Origin: Veillonella agrestimuris
GTDB lineage: Bacteria; Bacillota; Negativicutes; Veillonellales; Veillonellaceae
Assembly (NCBI RefSeq): GCF_943193065.1
Contig: NZ_CALPCS010000001.1
Span: 124,001 to 188,000, forward strand
Direction: 5' to 3'
Length of the DNA: 64,000 nucleotides
Below, piece after piece: positions 8,949 through 18,539 of the stretch (positions are counted from its first letter, which is position 1; each line of letters starts with the position of its first letter). The notes beneath the pieces are model-generated. The model saw only the letters and a list, made by a program, of their open reading frames with translations, was not told the origin of the DNA and did not search any database. Both the position numbers and the translations under genes were made by a program.

Positions 8949-10298
8949 TTAAGGAATACATTTACCTAAATGGGCATTAATAAGCTCACCATTATTTACG
9001 ACATGGTGCCCTCGCAAGAAAACATGAGCAATGCCACCTTTTATGTTAATCCCTTCATATGGGATATAATCAGCCTTCGTATGAGCTGTTTCCTTTGAAA
9101 GCACGTGCTCTACATATGGATTCAGAATCGTAATATCTGCATCACTACCGACTTGTAAAGTTCCTTTCTTAGGGTAAAGTCCATACAATTTAGCAGGATT
9201 TTCGCTGATTACCTTCATAAATTGACTTGGGTCCACTTGGTGTTTATTAACTAACACATGATAGGTGATGAGCCCTCGTTCTTCTACGCCAGGAATACCT
9301 CCTGGAATACGGGTAAAATCATGCATCCCCTGTTTCTTCTGGCTTTCAAAATTAAAACTACAATGGTCTGACCCTACTGTTTGGAATTTACCAGACGCCA
9401 AGGCATCTCGTAAGATTTGATTGTCTTCAGCCTTCCGCAATGGAGGACTCATGACATATTTACCGCCTTCAAAATTGGGAAGGCTATAGACAGAATCATT
9501 CAATACTAGGTATTGAGGACATGTTTCACAAGTCACACGAGCACCTTTTCGGCGCAATGTTTCGATGGTCTCTAAGCCTGCACCAGAGCTAACATGCACG
9601 ATGTGAACTGGATAATTTGTCAATGTGCCAATCGTAACAAATCTCTCTATAGCTTCCGTTTCAATCAATACTGGCCGGGAGTTCGGATGATTTGCTACAT
9701 CTAATTTGGATGATTGTCTCAACTCCTCTATTAAGGCCTCTATGAGCGGCCCATTTTCACAATGGGCCGCTACCAACTTATTCGTAGGTGCTATGGCTTT
9801 AATAGCCTCATAGATCTCTTTGTCATTCAACCGGAATCCATACGCCAAATACACTTTAAAAGACGCAACGCCATCTTTTGCTACTGCTGGGATTTCTTGT
9901 AACACCGCATCATTAATGTCAGTAATTTCCATATGGAAAGCAACATCACAAGCTATATGATTTTCTGCTCGCCCTTTATGAACAGCCAATCCCTGTTTTA
10001 AAGATCCCTCTTCAGGGCTGGCAAAATTGATAATTGTCGTTGTTCCCCCTGCAATAGCTGCTGCAGTGCCACTTTCAAAATCATCGGCAGTACTAGCTAA
10101 AGCATTGGTCATTTGAAAATGCGTATGAGGGTCAATAAATCCAGGGAATACATAACATCCGGTAGCATCAATAACTTCTGCATCATCTGGTATATCAGTG
10201 ATATGCCCAATATATGTAATTACTTCGTTCTCCATGACGATATCGCCAGTTACGACTCCTGTTGGTAAAACGAGTTCGCCATTACGTATAATTCTCAT
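8949..10298 (-). CDS. hyuA: Dihydropyrimidinase/hydantoinase-type cyclic amidohydrolase
   Basis: This 449-residue member of the amidohydrolase superfamily opens cyclic amides such as hydantoins. The binuclear metal site is visible as H58-x-H60 in FIDPHTHFQM and the probable carbamylated lysine K148 in SFKVYLAYG. Later ligands are H in VAAHCENG and VHIVHVSSG, and D in VGSDHCSF. Length and motif order fit D-hydantoinase/dihydropyrimidinase. Its ATG overlaps the end of the ygfK-like gene by 4 bases (ATGA), indicating coupling. In urate-degrading anaerobes the homologous HyuA belongs to the same cluster and would hydrolyse a cyclic purine-derived intermediate; that substrate is inferred here. Confidence 0.9.
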   Translation of the reverse strand: MRIIRNGELVLPTGVVTGDIVMENEVITYIGHITDIPDDAEVIDATGCYVFPGFIDPHTHFQMTNALASTADDFESGTAAAIAGGTTTIINFASPEEGSLKQGLAVHKGRAENHIACDVAFHMEITDINDAVLQEIPAVAKDGVASFKVYLAYGFRLNDKEIYEAIKAIAPTNKLVAAHCENGPLIEALIEELRQSSKLDVANHPNSRPVLIETEAIERFVTIGTLTNYPVHIVHVSSGAGLETIETLRRKGARVTCETCPQYLVLNDSVYSLPNFEGGKYVMSPPLRKAEDNQILRDALASGKFQTVGSDHCSFNFESQKKQGMHDFTRIPGGIPGVEERGLITYHVLVNKHQVDPSQFMKVISENPAKLYGLYPKKGTLQVGSDADITILNPYVEHVLSKETAHTKADYIPYEGINIKGGIAHVFLRGHHVVNNGELINAHLGKCIP

Positions 10299-11986
10299 GC
10301 TATATAATAGGCATGCTCTTTAATAAAAGCTTGCACAACTCCTTTTAACTCTTCTGGTAATGCATCGATAGCACAAACACCTTCCGCCCCTTTAAAGCGA
10401 TAGCCACAGTTATTGCCATCTACGTAGAAGCCATCATTTGTGCTGTCTTTAATAGCTTCAGAATTGTGGAAATAAGTGAGACGATCTTTGTATGGTTGAC
10501 AAGGTTCTACGCAGTGACATGCACAGTTACCACATTCATTACAACTTTCATCAATGTGAATAATAAGTTTTTGTTCGCCTAAATGAAGAATTTCATTCGT
10601 TCTATTAGGACATACGCGAACACAAGCTCCACAAACAACGCGACAGCGGTAGTCATTGCTACGTGCATCAGGGAAGTTTGGACGGTCTGCATATTTTTTC
10701 TTCATCGCTTCAGATTTTTTGAACAATTTATTATCTGCAATATCTGCTACAAGTTTAGCGATTCGATCTTTATTAACTTTCAAGGCTGCTTCGTAATCAG
10801 TAGATTCTACTTCGTCAGCTAAGCCTTTAAATGTATCGTAGCCTTCACCTTGTAACAAAATAGTACAAACTGTAACAGGCCAAATACCACATTCAAAGAT
10901 GGATTTAATATTTTGTTTTACCGCACCGCCACTATAGGAAATCGGCAGTCTTTCACCGAAGTGAGAGCTCAATAATTCTGCTACCCCTACTGTTAATGGC
11001 AATAAGGATTTACCAGACATATACATTTCTTTACCTGGTAATTCTGCATTGTGAATGGCAACAGGGAATGTGTTTGTCAGTTTTACACCGAATACGACTT
11101 GTTTTTCTTCCCCAATAGCAATCAAACGTTCAAGCATTGGTACGGCAGCATCAAATTTCAAGTCTACATCGAATTGATGATCATCGAATTTAATGTAATC
11201 AAAGCCTGCATTATCTAATAAATCACGAACTTTTTTAGGACCTAATAATGTTGGGTTACATTTTAAATACAAGTTCAATCCTTTTTCTTTCATTAAGTAT
11301 GTACAAATCGCTTCGATTTCGTCTGCTGGACAACCGTGCATTGTAGATAATGTAATAGCGTCACTCATTTCATCGCTGATGCTATTGATAAATGCTACAT
11401 CAACATGTTGGAATTTATCTACATTATCCAGTGCCCATTGTTTACATTCATTCCAAATTGGCGCTTTAGAACCATGACGCATAGTTTCAATGAACGTATC
11501 TACCGATTCGCTCTTAATGCCAGCTAAGTTGTAACCCACACTCATGATAAATAAGAATCCATTAGGGTCGCCTAAATTATATTCTTTCGCAATCAATTTG
11601 ATAGCAAACCATGCTTTAATGTATTCATCAGCTGCTTGTGCTGGACTATACTCGGAAGACCATTCAACATTATACGCTTCGTCAACGGAGTTAATACACG
11701 GACGAGGAATGCCAAGCTCTTCACCGTACATAATTTGTACAGTTTTCAAGTCGATACAACGAGCACCACCTACGTAAGAAGCCACAATGTTTTGCGCTAA
11801 TTGCGTATTAGGACCTGCTGCAGGACCTACTGGATTTTCTAATTTTTTGCCAAATAATGTTAATGCTTTATCATGTTCAGTACGATGAATCTTCTTTACA
11901 TTGTAAATGCGATTATGCAGAGTATACTCTGTCATAATGTGGTTCATTAATTTCCCGAAACTTACGGGATACATAATATCACTCAT
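10295..11986 (-). CDS. Short YgfK-like iron-sulfur oxidoreductase lacking the central GltD-like domain
   Basis: The first 400 or so residues form a dihydroorotate/dihydropyrimidine-dehydrogenase-like barrel close to E. coli YgfK: NPVGPAAGPNTQLAQNIV, MSVGYNLAGIK, TLSTMHGCPADEIEAICTYL, ISYSGGA. The C-terminal 120 residues carry a ferredoxin-like module with CRVVCGACVRVCPNRTNEI and CNECGNCACHC. YgfK of enterobacteria is about 1000 residues because a GltD-type NADPH/FAD domain is inserted between these parts; here it is missing and the protein has 563 residues. The start at 11986 (MSDIMYPVSF) is chosen because AAGGAG lies 8 bases before it; a GTG at 11995 overlaps that site. It probably carries out a reductive or oxidative step on a purine ring, with electrons from another carrier. 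The old name selenate reductase is doubtful. Confidence 0.87.
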   Translation of the reverse strand: MSDIMYPVSFGKLMNHIMTEYTLHNRIYNVKKIHRTEHDKALTLFGKKLENPVGPAAGPNTQLAQNIVASYVGGARCIDLKTVQIMYGEELGIPRPCINSVDEAYNVEWSSEYSPAQAADEYIKAWFAIKLIAKEYNLGDPNGFLFIMSVGYNLAGIKSESVDTFIETMRHGSKAPIWNECKQWALDNVDKFQHVDVAFINSISDEMSDAITLSTMHGCPADEIEAICTYLMKEKGLNLYLKCNPTLLGPKKVRDLLDNAGFDYIKFDDHQFDVDLKFDAAVPMLERLIAIGEEKQVVFGVKLTNTFPVAIHNAELPGKEMYMSGKSLLPLTVGVAELLSSHFGERLPISYSGGAVKQNIKSIFECGIWPVTVCTILLQGEGYDTFKGLADEVESTDYEAALKVNKDRIAKLVADIADNKLFKKSEAMKKKYADRPNFPDARSNDYRCRVVCGACVRVCPNRTNEILHLGEQKLIIHIDESCNECGNCACHCVEPCQPYKDRLTYFHNSEAIKDSTNDGFYVDGNNCGYRFKGAEGVCAIDALPEELKGVVQAFIKEHAYYIA

Positions 11987-12016
11987 AGGATCCACTCCTT
12001 ATCTAAAGCTATCACT

Positions 12017-13345
12017 TTACGCGTTGAACCGTTTCCATAAACGTTCTGATGTTTGACGAACAAATTTCATTAGGTCCGCTTTGTCCATACCTTGTAGTTT
12101 TCTATCGATCATACGCGGTACACCGTCGCTAATAGTAGTCACTACATGCATACCTGTAGCACCAAATAAAAGATGACCATTAATATTGTTCTCTGTCATC
12201 GGTGTTGGCGCTGTGTAATCCAATACAATTACATCTGCTGCAGCACCAGGTTTCAAAATACCTACTGTAGCATCAAAGAATTGATTTGCTATTTTTCGAT
12301 TATTTTCAAACAACATATGCGGTACTTCTACCCATCCTACATATGGTTTATGTTGTACGTGTTTAACGAGGCAGTTTGCTGCTTTATAGGATTCAATCAT
12401 GTCGTTTGTATAACCGTCAGTCCCTAAAGCTACTGTTACACCAGCATCTAATAGTTTCAGAATATCTGTAGTACCTACTGCATTACCCATATTACTTTCT
12501 GGATTATGAACTACATTAGTGCTTGTTTCTTTGAGCAATTGTACGTCTGCATCATCGATATGAACACAGTGACCAGTAATTGTGTTTGGCCCTAAAATCT
12601 TTTCATCATATAAACGACGTACAGGGCTTACACCATATTTTGCTAAGCTATCAGCACCATCTTCTGGCCCTTCAGCAACGTGAATATGGTAACCTAAATT
12701 CAAATCATTTTGAGATTTTACATAATCTAATGTATCTTTACTTACTGTAAACGATGCATGAAGCCCCATCATCGCAGCTAAATGAGCTGGATCTTTTTGC
12801 GCTTCTCTTGCAAATCGCATATTTTCATGAACAGCAGCTTTCATCGCTTCTTCGCCATTGCGATCAGATACTTCATAGCATAAGCAAGATCGAACGCCTA
12901 ATTGCTTTGCTACGTCTGCAATAATAGACAAACTACCTTCTGTTTCACCATAACTTGCATGATGATCAAAAATAGTAGTCACACCATTTTCGATACATCC
13001 TAAATACGTCAATAAGGCACTAGCTTTTACATCATCTGCTAATAATGCTTTGTCGAGTTTAAACCACAATCCTTCTAAAATTTCACCAAAATTAGTTGGT
13101 GATGGACCAGGCATGGAAAGCCCTCTCGCTAAAGCGGAATAAATGTGATGATGAGCATTAATAAGACCAGGCATAATCAAACCATCATGGGCATCGATAA
13201 CTTCCACATTAGGATGAGCCCCTTTCAAAGCATCAAATGGGCCAATTTCTACGATATTAGATCCTTCTAATAATACTCCACCATCATAAATAATAGGGTT
13301 TTCTGCATCTCTAGTTACTACTGTACCTTTACCTAATAAAATCAC
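12017..13345 (-). CDS. ssnA: SsnA-type amidohydrolase
   Basis: This amidohydrolase of about 442 residues belongs to the chlorohydrolase/guanine-deaminase branch. Metal ligands appear as GLINAHHHIYSALARG (HxH), GYHIHVAEG, GHCVHIDD and ALGTDGYTND. SsnA is known mainly from its linkage to xanthine dehydrogenase/YgfK clusters and is thought to deaminate or hydrolyse a purine-derived compound. The start is a GTG at 13343-13345, 8 bases after AGGAGG; the alternative GTG at 13354 lies inside that ribosome binding site. It is the first gene of a five-gene run (ssnA, ygfK-like, hyuA, Mo hydroxylase, permease) with gaps of 30 bases or less, so it probably heads the operon. Confidence 0.88.
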   Translation of the reverse strand: MILLGKGTVVTRDAENPIIYDGGVLLEGSNIVEIGPFDALKGAHPNVEVIDAHDGLIMPGLINAHHHIYSALARGLSMPGPSPTNFGEILEGLWFKLDKALLADDVKASALLTYLGCIENGVTTIFDHHASYGETEGSLSIIADVAKQLGVRSCLCYEVSDRNGEEAMKAAVHENMRFAREAQKDPAHLAAMMGLHASFTVSKDTLDYVKSQNDLNLGYHIHVAEGPEDGADSLAKYGVSPVRRLYDEKILGPNTITGHCVHIDDADVQLLKETSTNVVHNPESNMGNAVGTTDILKLLDAGVTVALGTDGYTNDMIESYKAANCLVKHVQHKPYVGWVEVPHMLFENNRKIANQFFDATVGILKPGAAADVIVLDYTAPTPMTENNINGHLLFGATGMHVVTTISDGVPRMIDRKLQGMDKADLMKFVRQTSERLWKRFNA

Positions 13346-13506
13346 ACTTGTCACCTCCTATGAATCTTATATGAATATATATTACATTTTGCAATATAAA
13401 GCAGATATAAATTAATTAACAAAACAAAAGAAATAACTGTATATTTAGCATTCACAAATTAAATATTCACATTTACTAATCTGCATGTTTATTTATCTGT
13501 ATATTA

Positions 13507-14442
13507 TTATAATACGATACGAGTGCCTGTTTCTCCTGCTACACCTGCTTTAGATTTTTCTAATAATGTGATAATAGCAACACGACCTGGTTTAGATTCG
13601 GCAAACGCAACAGCTGCTTCTACTTTCGGTTTCATAGATCCTTCGCCAAATTCACCATCGGCGATATATTTTTTTGCGTCTTCAACGGAGATTTGATCAA
13701 GCCATTGTTCATCTGGTTGACCAAAACGAATAGCTACTTTTTCAACAGCCGTCAAAATTACGAGAATATCCGCATCAATTTCGCAAGCCAATAAACTACT
13801 AGTCCAATCTTTGTCGATCACTGCAGATGCGCCATTCAATGCATTTCCATCGCGAGTTACAGGGATGCCGCCACCACCACAGGCGATAATTAACTCTTTT
13901 CCGACAAGACCTTTAATCGCACCTAACTCAATGATTTCTTTTGGTGCTGGCGATGCTACTACACGACGATACCCACGGCCAGAGTCTTCTTTTACTTCGT
14001 AACCGTAATTCGCTATGGCATGATCTGCTTCTTCTTTTGTCATAAAATGACCAATTGGTTTTGTTGGATTTTTAAAAGCCGGGTCATCTTGGTCAACACG
14101 AACTTGTGTAATCATCGTCATAACTGGTAAATCTGTAACACCGCGGTCCAACAATTCTTCGCGAATAGCATTTTGCAAATCATATCCAATATACGCCTGA
14201 CTCATAGCTACACAAACGGACAAAGGTGTATTCGGTTGTGTTTTTACTTCTCGAGTAAGCGCCGCCATAGCATTATTAATCATCCCAATTTGAGGACCAT
14301 TGCCATGTGTTACGACTACATCACAACCTTCTTCTACTAAATCTACAATTGTTTTAGCTGTACTTTTTACAGCAATTTTTTGCTCCGGTAATGTATTCCC
14401 TAAAGCATTACCACCTAAGGCAACAACAACGCGCTTTTTCAT
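13507..14442 (-). CDS. arcC: Carbamate kinase
   Basis: This 311-residue kinase converts carbamoyl phosphate plus ADP to ATP, CO2 and ammonia. The N-terminal VVALGGNALGN and VVTHGNGPQIG are the standard substrate-binding loops. Also typical are YRRVVASPAPKEI, IACGGGGIPV and the final ALITLLEKSKAG-like segment ending GETGTRIVL. The ATG at 14442 (MKKRVVVALGGNALG) has AGAGG 5 bases ahead; upstream starts would add six atypical residues. It sits between ygeW (a carbamoyltransferase homologue) and ssnA, as yqeA does in the enterobacterial cluster. This suggests that carbamoyl phosphate from YgeW is cashed in for ATP. A terminator separates it from ygeW. Confidence 0.95.
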   Translation of the reverse strand: MKKRVVVALGGNALGNTLPEQKIAVKSTAKTIVDLVEEGCDVVVTHGNGPQIGMINNAMAALTREVKTQPNTPLSVCVAMSQAYIGYDLQNAIREELLDRGVTDLPVMTMITQVRVDQDDPAFKNPTKPIGHFMTKEEADHAIANYGYEVKEDSGRGYRRVVASPAPKEIIELGAIKGLVGKELIIACGGGGIPVTRDGNALNGASAVIDKDWTSSLLACEIDADILVILTAVEKVAIRFGQPDEQWLDQISVEDAKKYIADGEFGEGSMKPKVEAAVAFAESKPGRVAIITLLEKSKAGVAGETGTRIVL

Positions 14443-14498
14443 ATGCACCTCTACCATCACATCTAATGGTGATGGTTTCTATAAACGGGTAAAATTAA

Positions 14499-14525
14499 AA
14501 GGGCTATCTTGAACAGATAGCCCTT
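14499..14525 (-). terminator. Terminator after ygeW
   Basis: The 11-bp stem AAGGGCTATCT/AGATAGCCCTT has a 5-base loop and is followed on the minus strand by TTTTAATTTT. It lies 7 bases beyond the ygeW stop and upstream of carbamate kinase, splitting the locus into at least two transcription units or attenuating read-through. Confidence 0.8.
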
Positions 14526-14531
14526 AAAAAC

Positions 14532-15725
14532 TTACGCTTGAACTCTTTCTGTTCCTTTACGTTCCAATTCTTTCAAAGTTTCTACAGGATTTTTAAATTT
14601 GCTTAAGAAAATCATAGCTGCAATTACATATGGTTTGAAGCTAGCTTCTTTATAAAGAGGTACACGGTAACGATCGAATACAGATTCATCCACCTCGCCT
14701 TCTTCACAGCTTACGCCTGTAATATCAGCTGGCAAGCAATGCATGTATAAGGCTTTACCATCTTTAGTGAGTTTCATCATCTCTTCTGTACAAGCCCAAT
14801 CTTTATGATTAGCATTTTGTTTCAACAACTCTTGTTCTAATGCTTTTATACCTTCATGGTCATTTTCACCATATAGTTTGGTACGTTTCTCCATAGCTCC
14901 AAATGGTGCCCAGCTCTTAGGATATACAATATCTGCATCTTTGAAAGCATCTGCCATATCATTAGTACGGCGGAAGGAACCACCACTAGCTTCAGCTTGT
15001 TTTTTAGCTACTTCTTCTACTTCTGGCATTACTTCGTAACCTTCTGGATGCGCTAATACCACATCCATACCAAGGCGAGTAAACAAGCCAATAATACCTT
15101 GTGGTACAGATAATGGTTTACCATAAGACGGAGAATACGCCCAAGTCATAGCAAGTTTTTTACCTTTTAAGTTTTCCAACCCACCCAATTCACGAATAAT
15201 ATGTGCTGCATCAGCCATAGTTTGTGTTGGATGGTCAATATCGCATTGTAAGTTAACCAAAGTTGGTCGTTGTTCTAATACACCATCTTTGTGACCTTCT
15301 TGTACTGCTTCAGATACAGTACGCATATATGCATTCCCTTTACCGATATACATATCATCGCGAATACCGATAATATCAGCCATAAAGGAAATCATATTTG
15401 CTGTTTCACGAACTGTTTCGCCGTGAGCAATTTGAGACTTACCTTCATCTAAGTCTTGTACTTCTAATCCAAGCAAGTTACATGCAGAGGCAAAGGAGAA
15501 ACGAGTACGGGTAGAATTATCTCGGAATAAGGAAATACCTAAACCGCTGTCGAATACTTTTGTAGAAATATTGCGTTCTCTCAATGCTCTTAATGCATCA
15601 GCTACAGCCCACACACCTTGCAATTCATCATCTGTTTTTTCCCAAGTAAGGAAAAAGTCATCACCATACATTTTACTTACATCTAACTTCTCAAGCGTTT
15701 CAATACTTTTGTTAAAATCAGTCAT
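14532..15725 (-). CDS. ygeW: YgeW-type carbamoyltransferase
   Basis: This 397-residue knotted transcarbamylase resembles YgeW of enterobacteria. The carbamoyl-phosphate-binding STRTR (S71-R75), the HPTQ motif (H165-Q168) and the HCLP loop (H329-P332) are all intact, so the enzyme should be catalytic. The amino substrate is not ornithine or aspartate by context. The neighbours ygeX (diaminopropionate lyase) and ygeY suggest phosphorolysis of a ureido derivative of 2,3-diaminopropionate to carbamoyl phosphate, which the adjacent carbamate kinase could use for ATP; this is inference. The start ATG follows GAGGACGACT. A 224-base leader separates it from ygeY. Confidence 0.93.
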   Translation of the reverse strand: MTDFNKSIETLEKLDVSKMYGDDFFLTWEKTDDELQGVWAVADALRALRERNISTKVFDSGLGISLFRDNSTRTRFSFASACNLLGLEVQDLDEGKSQIAHGETVRETANMISFMADIIGIRDDMYIGKGNAYMRTVSEAVQEGHKDGVLEQRPTLVNLQCDIDHPTQTMADAAHIIRELGGLENLKGKKLAMTWAYSPSYGKPLSVPQGIIGLFTRLGMDVVLAHPEGYEVMPEVEEVAKKQAEASGGSFRRTNDMADAFKDADIVYPKSWAPFGAMEKRTKLYGENDHEGIKALEQELLKQNANHKDWACTEEMMKLTKDGKALYMHCLPADITGVSCEEGEVDESVFDRYRVPLYKEASFKPYVIAAMIFLSKFKNPVETLKELERKGTERVQA

Positions 15726-15949
15726 AGTCGTCCTCGCTTTCCAATGTCTTGCTATTTGTAAATAATATATAGATATGTCACCCTTAGTTGTCTTGCTTAT
15801 CTGCTGTTTTAAAAATGTAGTGTAAGGAAAGTGTAAGATAGTATATCAACAGCCAACCGCAGGTGACATGATCTGCTAAATTAACAGCCCTCTTCGCCTG
15901 ACTACATAGTACCTTTATAGAATGGCTATGTAACGAGAGATTTATATAA
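15726..15949 (-). promoter_or_regulatory. Leader region between ygeY and ygeW
   Basis: This is the longest gap inside the catabolic run. On the minus strand it contains an imperfect hairpin (TTACATAG...CTATGTAG, about 15904-15935) followed by a GC-richer patch, AGGCGAAGAGGGCTG. No riboswitch class I know was recognised and no terminator was seen. A small open frame extends into it from inside ygeY but has no ribosome binding site. It may hold a processing site or an internal promoter for ygeW. Confidence 0.3.
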
Positions 15950-17257
15950 TTATTTGCAATATACAGATGGTAACAATGCATATACTGCTGCACAAGTTAC
16001 TAAATCTTGTTTCCATGTAATTTCATTAGGCGCATGTGCTTGTGCTTCTGCACCAGGGCCAAATCCGATACATGGAATACCATTACGTCCCATAATGGAT
16101 ACACCATTTGTGGAGAATGTCCATTTATCAGTTAATGGACGAGCTTTACGCATTTCAATAGTATCTTCTGCACCGATACGTTCTGTACCGTATAAAGAAG
16201 TGTAAGCTTCTTCTAATGCAACGGTTACTTTATGATCTTTTGGAATTACCCAAGTTGGGAAATAACATTCAATTGGATATGTTAAACCAGTCCAAGATGG
16301 ACGAGCATATTCGTACATAGTTACTTTTGCGCCATATTTTTGAACATGTGGTAAGTTTTCAATTTCTGCAATACAGGATTGCCAAGTTTCACCTGCTGTC
16401 ATACGACGATCAAGAGAAATAGCACAAGAGTCTGCTACGGCACAACGGCTTGGAGATGTGTAGAAAATTTGAGAAGCTGTTACTGTCCCACGACCTAAGA
16501 AGCGAGCTTCTTCGTAATGGTCAGGGTTAAATTTAGGGTCTAACATTTTTACGAGACCTTTAATTTTTGTGCTCTCATCAGCAGAGTTAGCATTCAACTC
16601 ACGAATATCTTGTAAAATATCGGCCATTTTATAAATTGCATTATCACCACGTTCAGGAGCAGAACCATGACAAGATACGCCTTGTACATCTACGCGAATT
16701 TCCATACGACCACGTTGACCACGGTAGATACCGCCATCTGTTGGCTCTGTAGATACTACGAATTCTGGACGAATATTGCGCTCTTTAATCATATATTCCC
16801 AGCACAAACCATCACAATCTTCTTCTTGTATAGTACCTACTACAAGAACACGGTATGTATCATTTAAAAGACCTAAGTCTTTCATGATTTTTGCTCCATA
16901 TACAGCAGATACGATACCACCTAATTGATCAGATACGCCACGTCCACCGATTTTAGTGTCGTCTTCGAACCCTTCATAAGGATCGAAATCCCAATTATCA
17001 CGGTTACCGATACCTACAGTATCGATGTGAGCATCGAAAGCGATTAACGTTTTGCCTGTGCCCATATAGCCAAGGATATTCCCCATTGGATCTACTTCAA
17101 CTTCATCAAAACCAAGAGCTTTCATTTCTTCCTCAATACGTTTAACGTGCTCTTTTTCTTCTGCACTTTCACCAGGGAAAGCTACGATTTCACGTAAAAA
17201 CTTGTTCATTTGTGGGCCATATTGCTCTGCCGCTTTTTTAATCGCTTGTAAATCCAT
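15950..17257 (-). CDS. ygeY: YgeY-type M20 family amidohydrolase/deacetylase
   Basis: This 435-residue zinc-dependent M20 hydrolase belongs to the YgeY group, found with selenium-dependent and purine-catabolic clusters. Metal and catalytic residues appear as FDAHIDTVG (His and Asp), [10 protein letters not shown], and EEDCDG (the general-base Glu pair). A dimerisation or lid domain lies in the middle (about 185-300) with [16 protein letters not shown]. Related enzymes hydrolyse N-acyl or N-carbamoyl amino acids. With ygeX 60 bases upstream and ygeW downstream, it could process a diaminopropionate-type intermediate. The start follows AGGAGGAATTCATT. The exact substrate cannot be read from the sequence. 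Confidence 0.92.
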   Translation of the reverse strand: MDLQAIKKAAEQYGPQMNKFLREIVAFPGESAEEKEHVKRIEEEMKALGFDEVEVDPMGNILGYMGTGKTLIAFDAHIDTVGIGNRDNWDFDPYEGFEDDTKIGGRGVSDQLGGIVSAVYGAKIMKDLGLLNDTYRVLVVGTIQEEDCDGLCWEYMIKERNIRPEFVVSTEPTDGGIYRGQRGRMEIRVDVQGVSCHGSAPERGDNAIYKMADILQDIRELNANSADESTKIKGLVKMLDPKFNPDHYEEARFLGRGTVTASQIFYTSPSRCAVADSCAISLDRRMTAGETWQSCIAEIENLPHVQKYGAKVTMYEYARPSWTGLTYPIECYFPTWVIPKDHKVTVALEEAYTSLYGTERIGAEDTIEMRKARPLTDKWTFSTNGVSIMGRNGIPCIGFGPGAEAQAHAPNEITWKQDLVTCAAVYALLPSVYCK

Positions 17258-17317
17258 AATGAATTCCTCCTACTACTAAACACATATATTGAACTTAATA
17301 TATAGACTAAACAAAAG

Positions 17318-18529
17318 TTATTTATCTAAGCCATACCAAACTATGTTTTTATATCTTTCAGGATCTGTATCACCTTCAGTAGAGAAGCAAAGAACTTTAG
17401 ATGATTCATTCAATTCTAATTCATTTTTAAGGCTTGCATATTCTGGCATTGTCATAACAGCCATTACAAAGCCAAGTGGAGCTGCTCCAGATTCGCCGGA
17501 AATAATCGATGTATCTCCTTTAAGTGGAGCTGCACTTACACGCATACCTAAACGAGCTACCCAGTCAGGAGCAGCTACAAAATAATCTGCATGATTTCGT
17601 AAAATATCCCAGGATACTGTATTCGGTTCCCCACAAGCAAGACCGGCCATAATCGTTGGTAAATCGCCCTCTACGATTCTAGGTTTCCCATCGCCAGCTA
17701 CAGCTCCTTTGTATAAACAAGCAGCACCATCTGCTTCTACAACGATAAATTTAGGTTTTTTCGGTGTATTACTATATAAGTTGGAGAAATAACCAACCAT
17801 AGCCCCTGCCAAAGACCCTACACCAGCTTGTACTACGATATGAGTTGGTACATCAGTACCAGCTTTTCCTAATTGAGCAGATGCTTCCATCGCTAATGTG
17901 CCATAGCCTTGCATAATCCAGTTAGGAATATCTTCATAACCATCCCACGCTGTATCTTGTACAACGACACCATTAGCAACTTTTTTAGATTCTGCTGTAG
18001 CCTTCCGTACACACTCGTCATAATTAAATTCTTCGATTGTTACAGTAGCCCCTTCTTTAGCAATTTGATTTTTTCTATACTCTGTGGATCCTTTAGGCAT
18101 GAATACTACAGATTTTTGGCCTAGTTTATTAGCCGCCCATGCTACACCGCGACCATGATTGCCATCGGTAGCTGTGAAGAATGTAGCTTGACCAAACTCT
18201 TCTCTCAATTTATCGGATGTCAATACATCGTATGGCAACTTGTCTACTGTTGTGCCAAGTTGTTGGGCCACATATTTCCCCATCGCATAAGCGCCACCCA
18301 ATACTTTGAAAGCGTTTAGGCCGAATCGATAGGATTCATCTTTTACATATAAGGAATTGAGACCAATTGTGGATGCCAATTGTGAAAGCGATACTAATGG
18401 AGTTTCGCTATATTGGGGAAAGCTTTCATGGAAATGCTTCGCCTTTTCTACTTCATCTGTGGTCATAACAGACAAGTATTTGTCTTCCGACTTTTCCATT
18501 GTGTTGCGAACCCATTTGATTTGTTCCAT
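17318..18529 (-). CDS. ygeX: 2,3-Diaminopropionate ammonia-lyase
   Basis: This PLP-dependent fold-type II enzyme of about 403 residues converts 2,3-diaminopropionate to pyruvate and two ammonia. The Schiff-base lysine lies in RFGLNAFKVLGGAYAMG (about K75). The ATDGNHGRGVAWAANKLG loop and the PLP-phosphate glycines VVQAGVGSLAGA fit YgeX rather than threonine dehydratase or tryptophan synthase beta. Two adjacent ATGs follow AGGAGGTAT; the second gives a 6-base spacing and is used here. It begins about 10 bases after the PAS/HTH regulator gene, so the two are almost certainly cotranscribed. Pyruvate from this step would feed fermentation. Confidence 0.94.
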   Translation of the reverse strand: MEQIKWVRNTMEKSEDKYLSVMTTDEVEKAKHFHESFPQYSETPLVSLSQLASTIGLNSLYVKDESYRFGLNAFKVLGGAYAMGKYVAQQLGTTVDKLPYDVLTSDKLREEFGQATFFTATDGNHGRGVAWAANKLGQKSVVFMPKGSTEYRKNQIAKEGATVTIEEFNYDECVRKATAESKKVANGVVVQDTAWDGYEDIPNWIMQGYGTLAMEASAQLGKAGTDVPTHIVVQAGVGSLAGAMVGYFSNLYSNTPKKPKFIVVEADGAACLYKGAVAGDGKPRIVEGDLPTIMAGLACGEPNTVSWDILRNHADYFVAAPDWVARLGMRVSAAPLKGDTSIISGESGAAPLGFVMAVMTMPEYASLKNELELNESSKVLCFSTEGDTDPERYKNIVWYGLDK

Positions 18530-18539
18530 CATATACCTC

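Noticed and set aside
10295..11986. Selenate reductase function for the YgfK-like protein
   Set aside because: That label is historical. The genomic context and domain content point to purine chemistry, and no selenate-specific feature is visible.
15784..15993. Small minus-strand frame of 69 codons overlapping the end of ygeY and the leader of ygeW
   Set aside because: It starts inside ygeY in another frame, has no ribosome binding site and its composition looks random.
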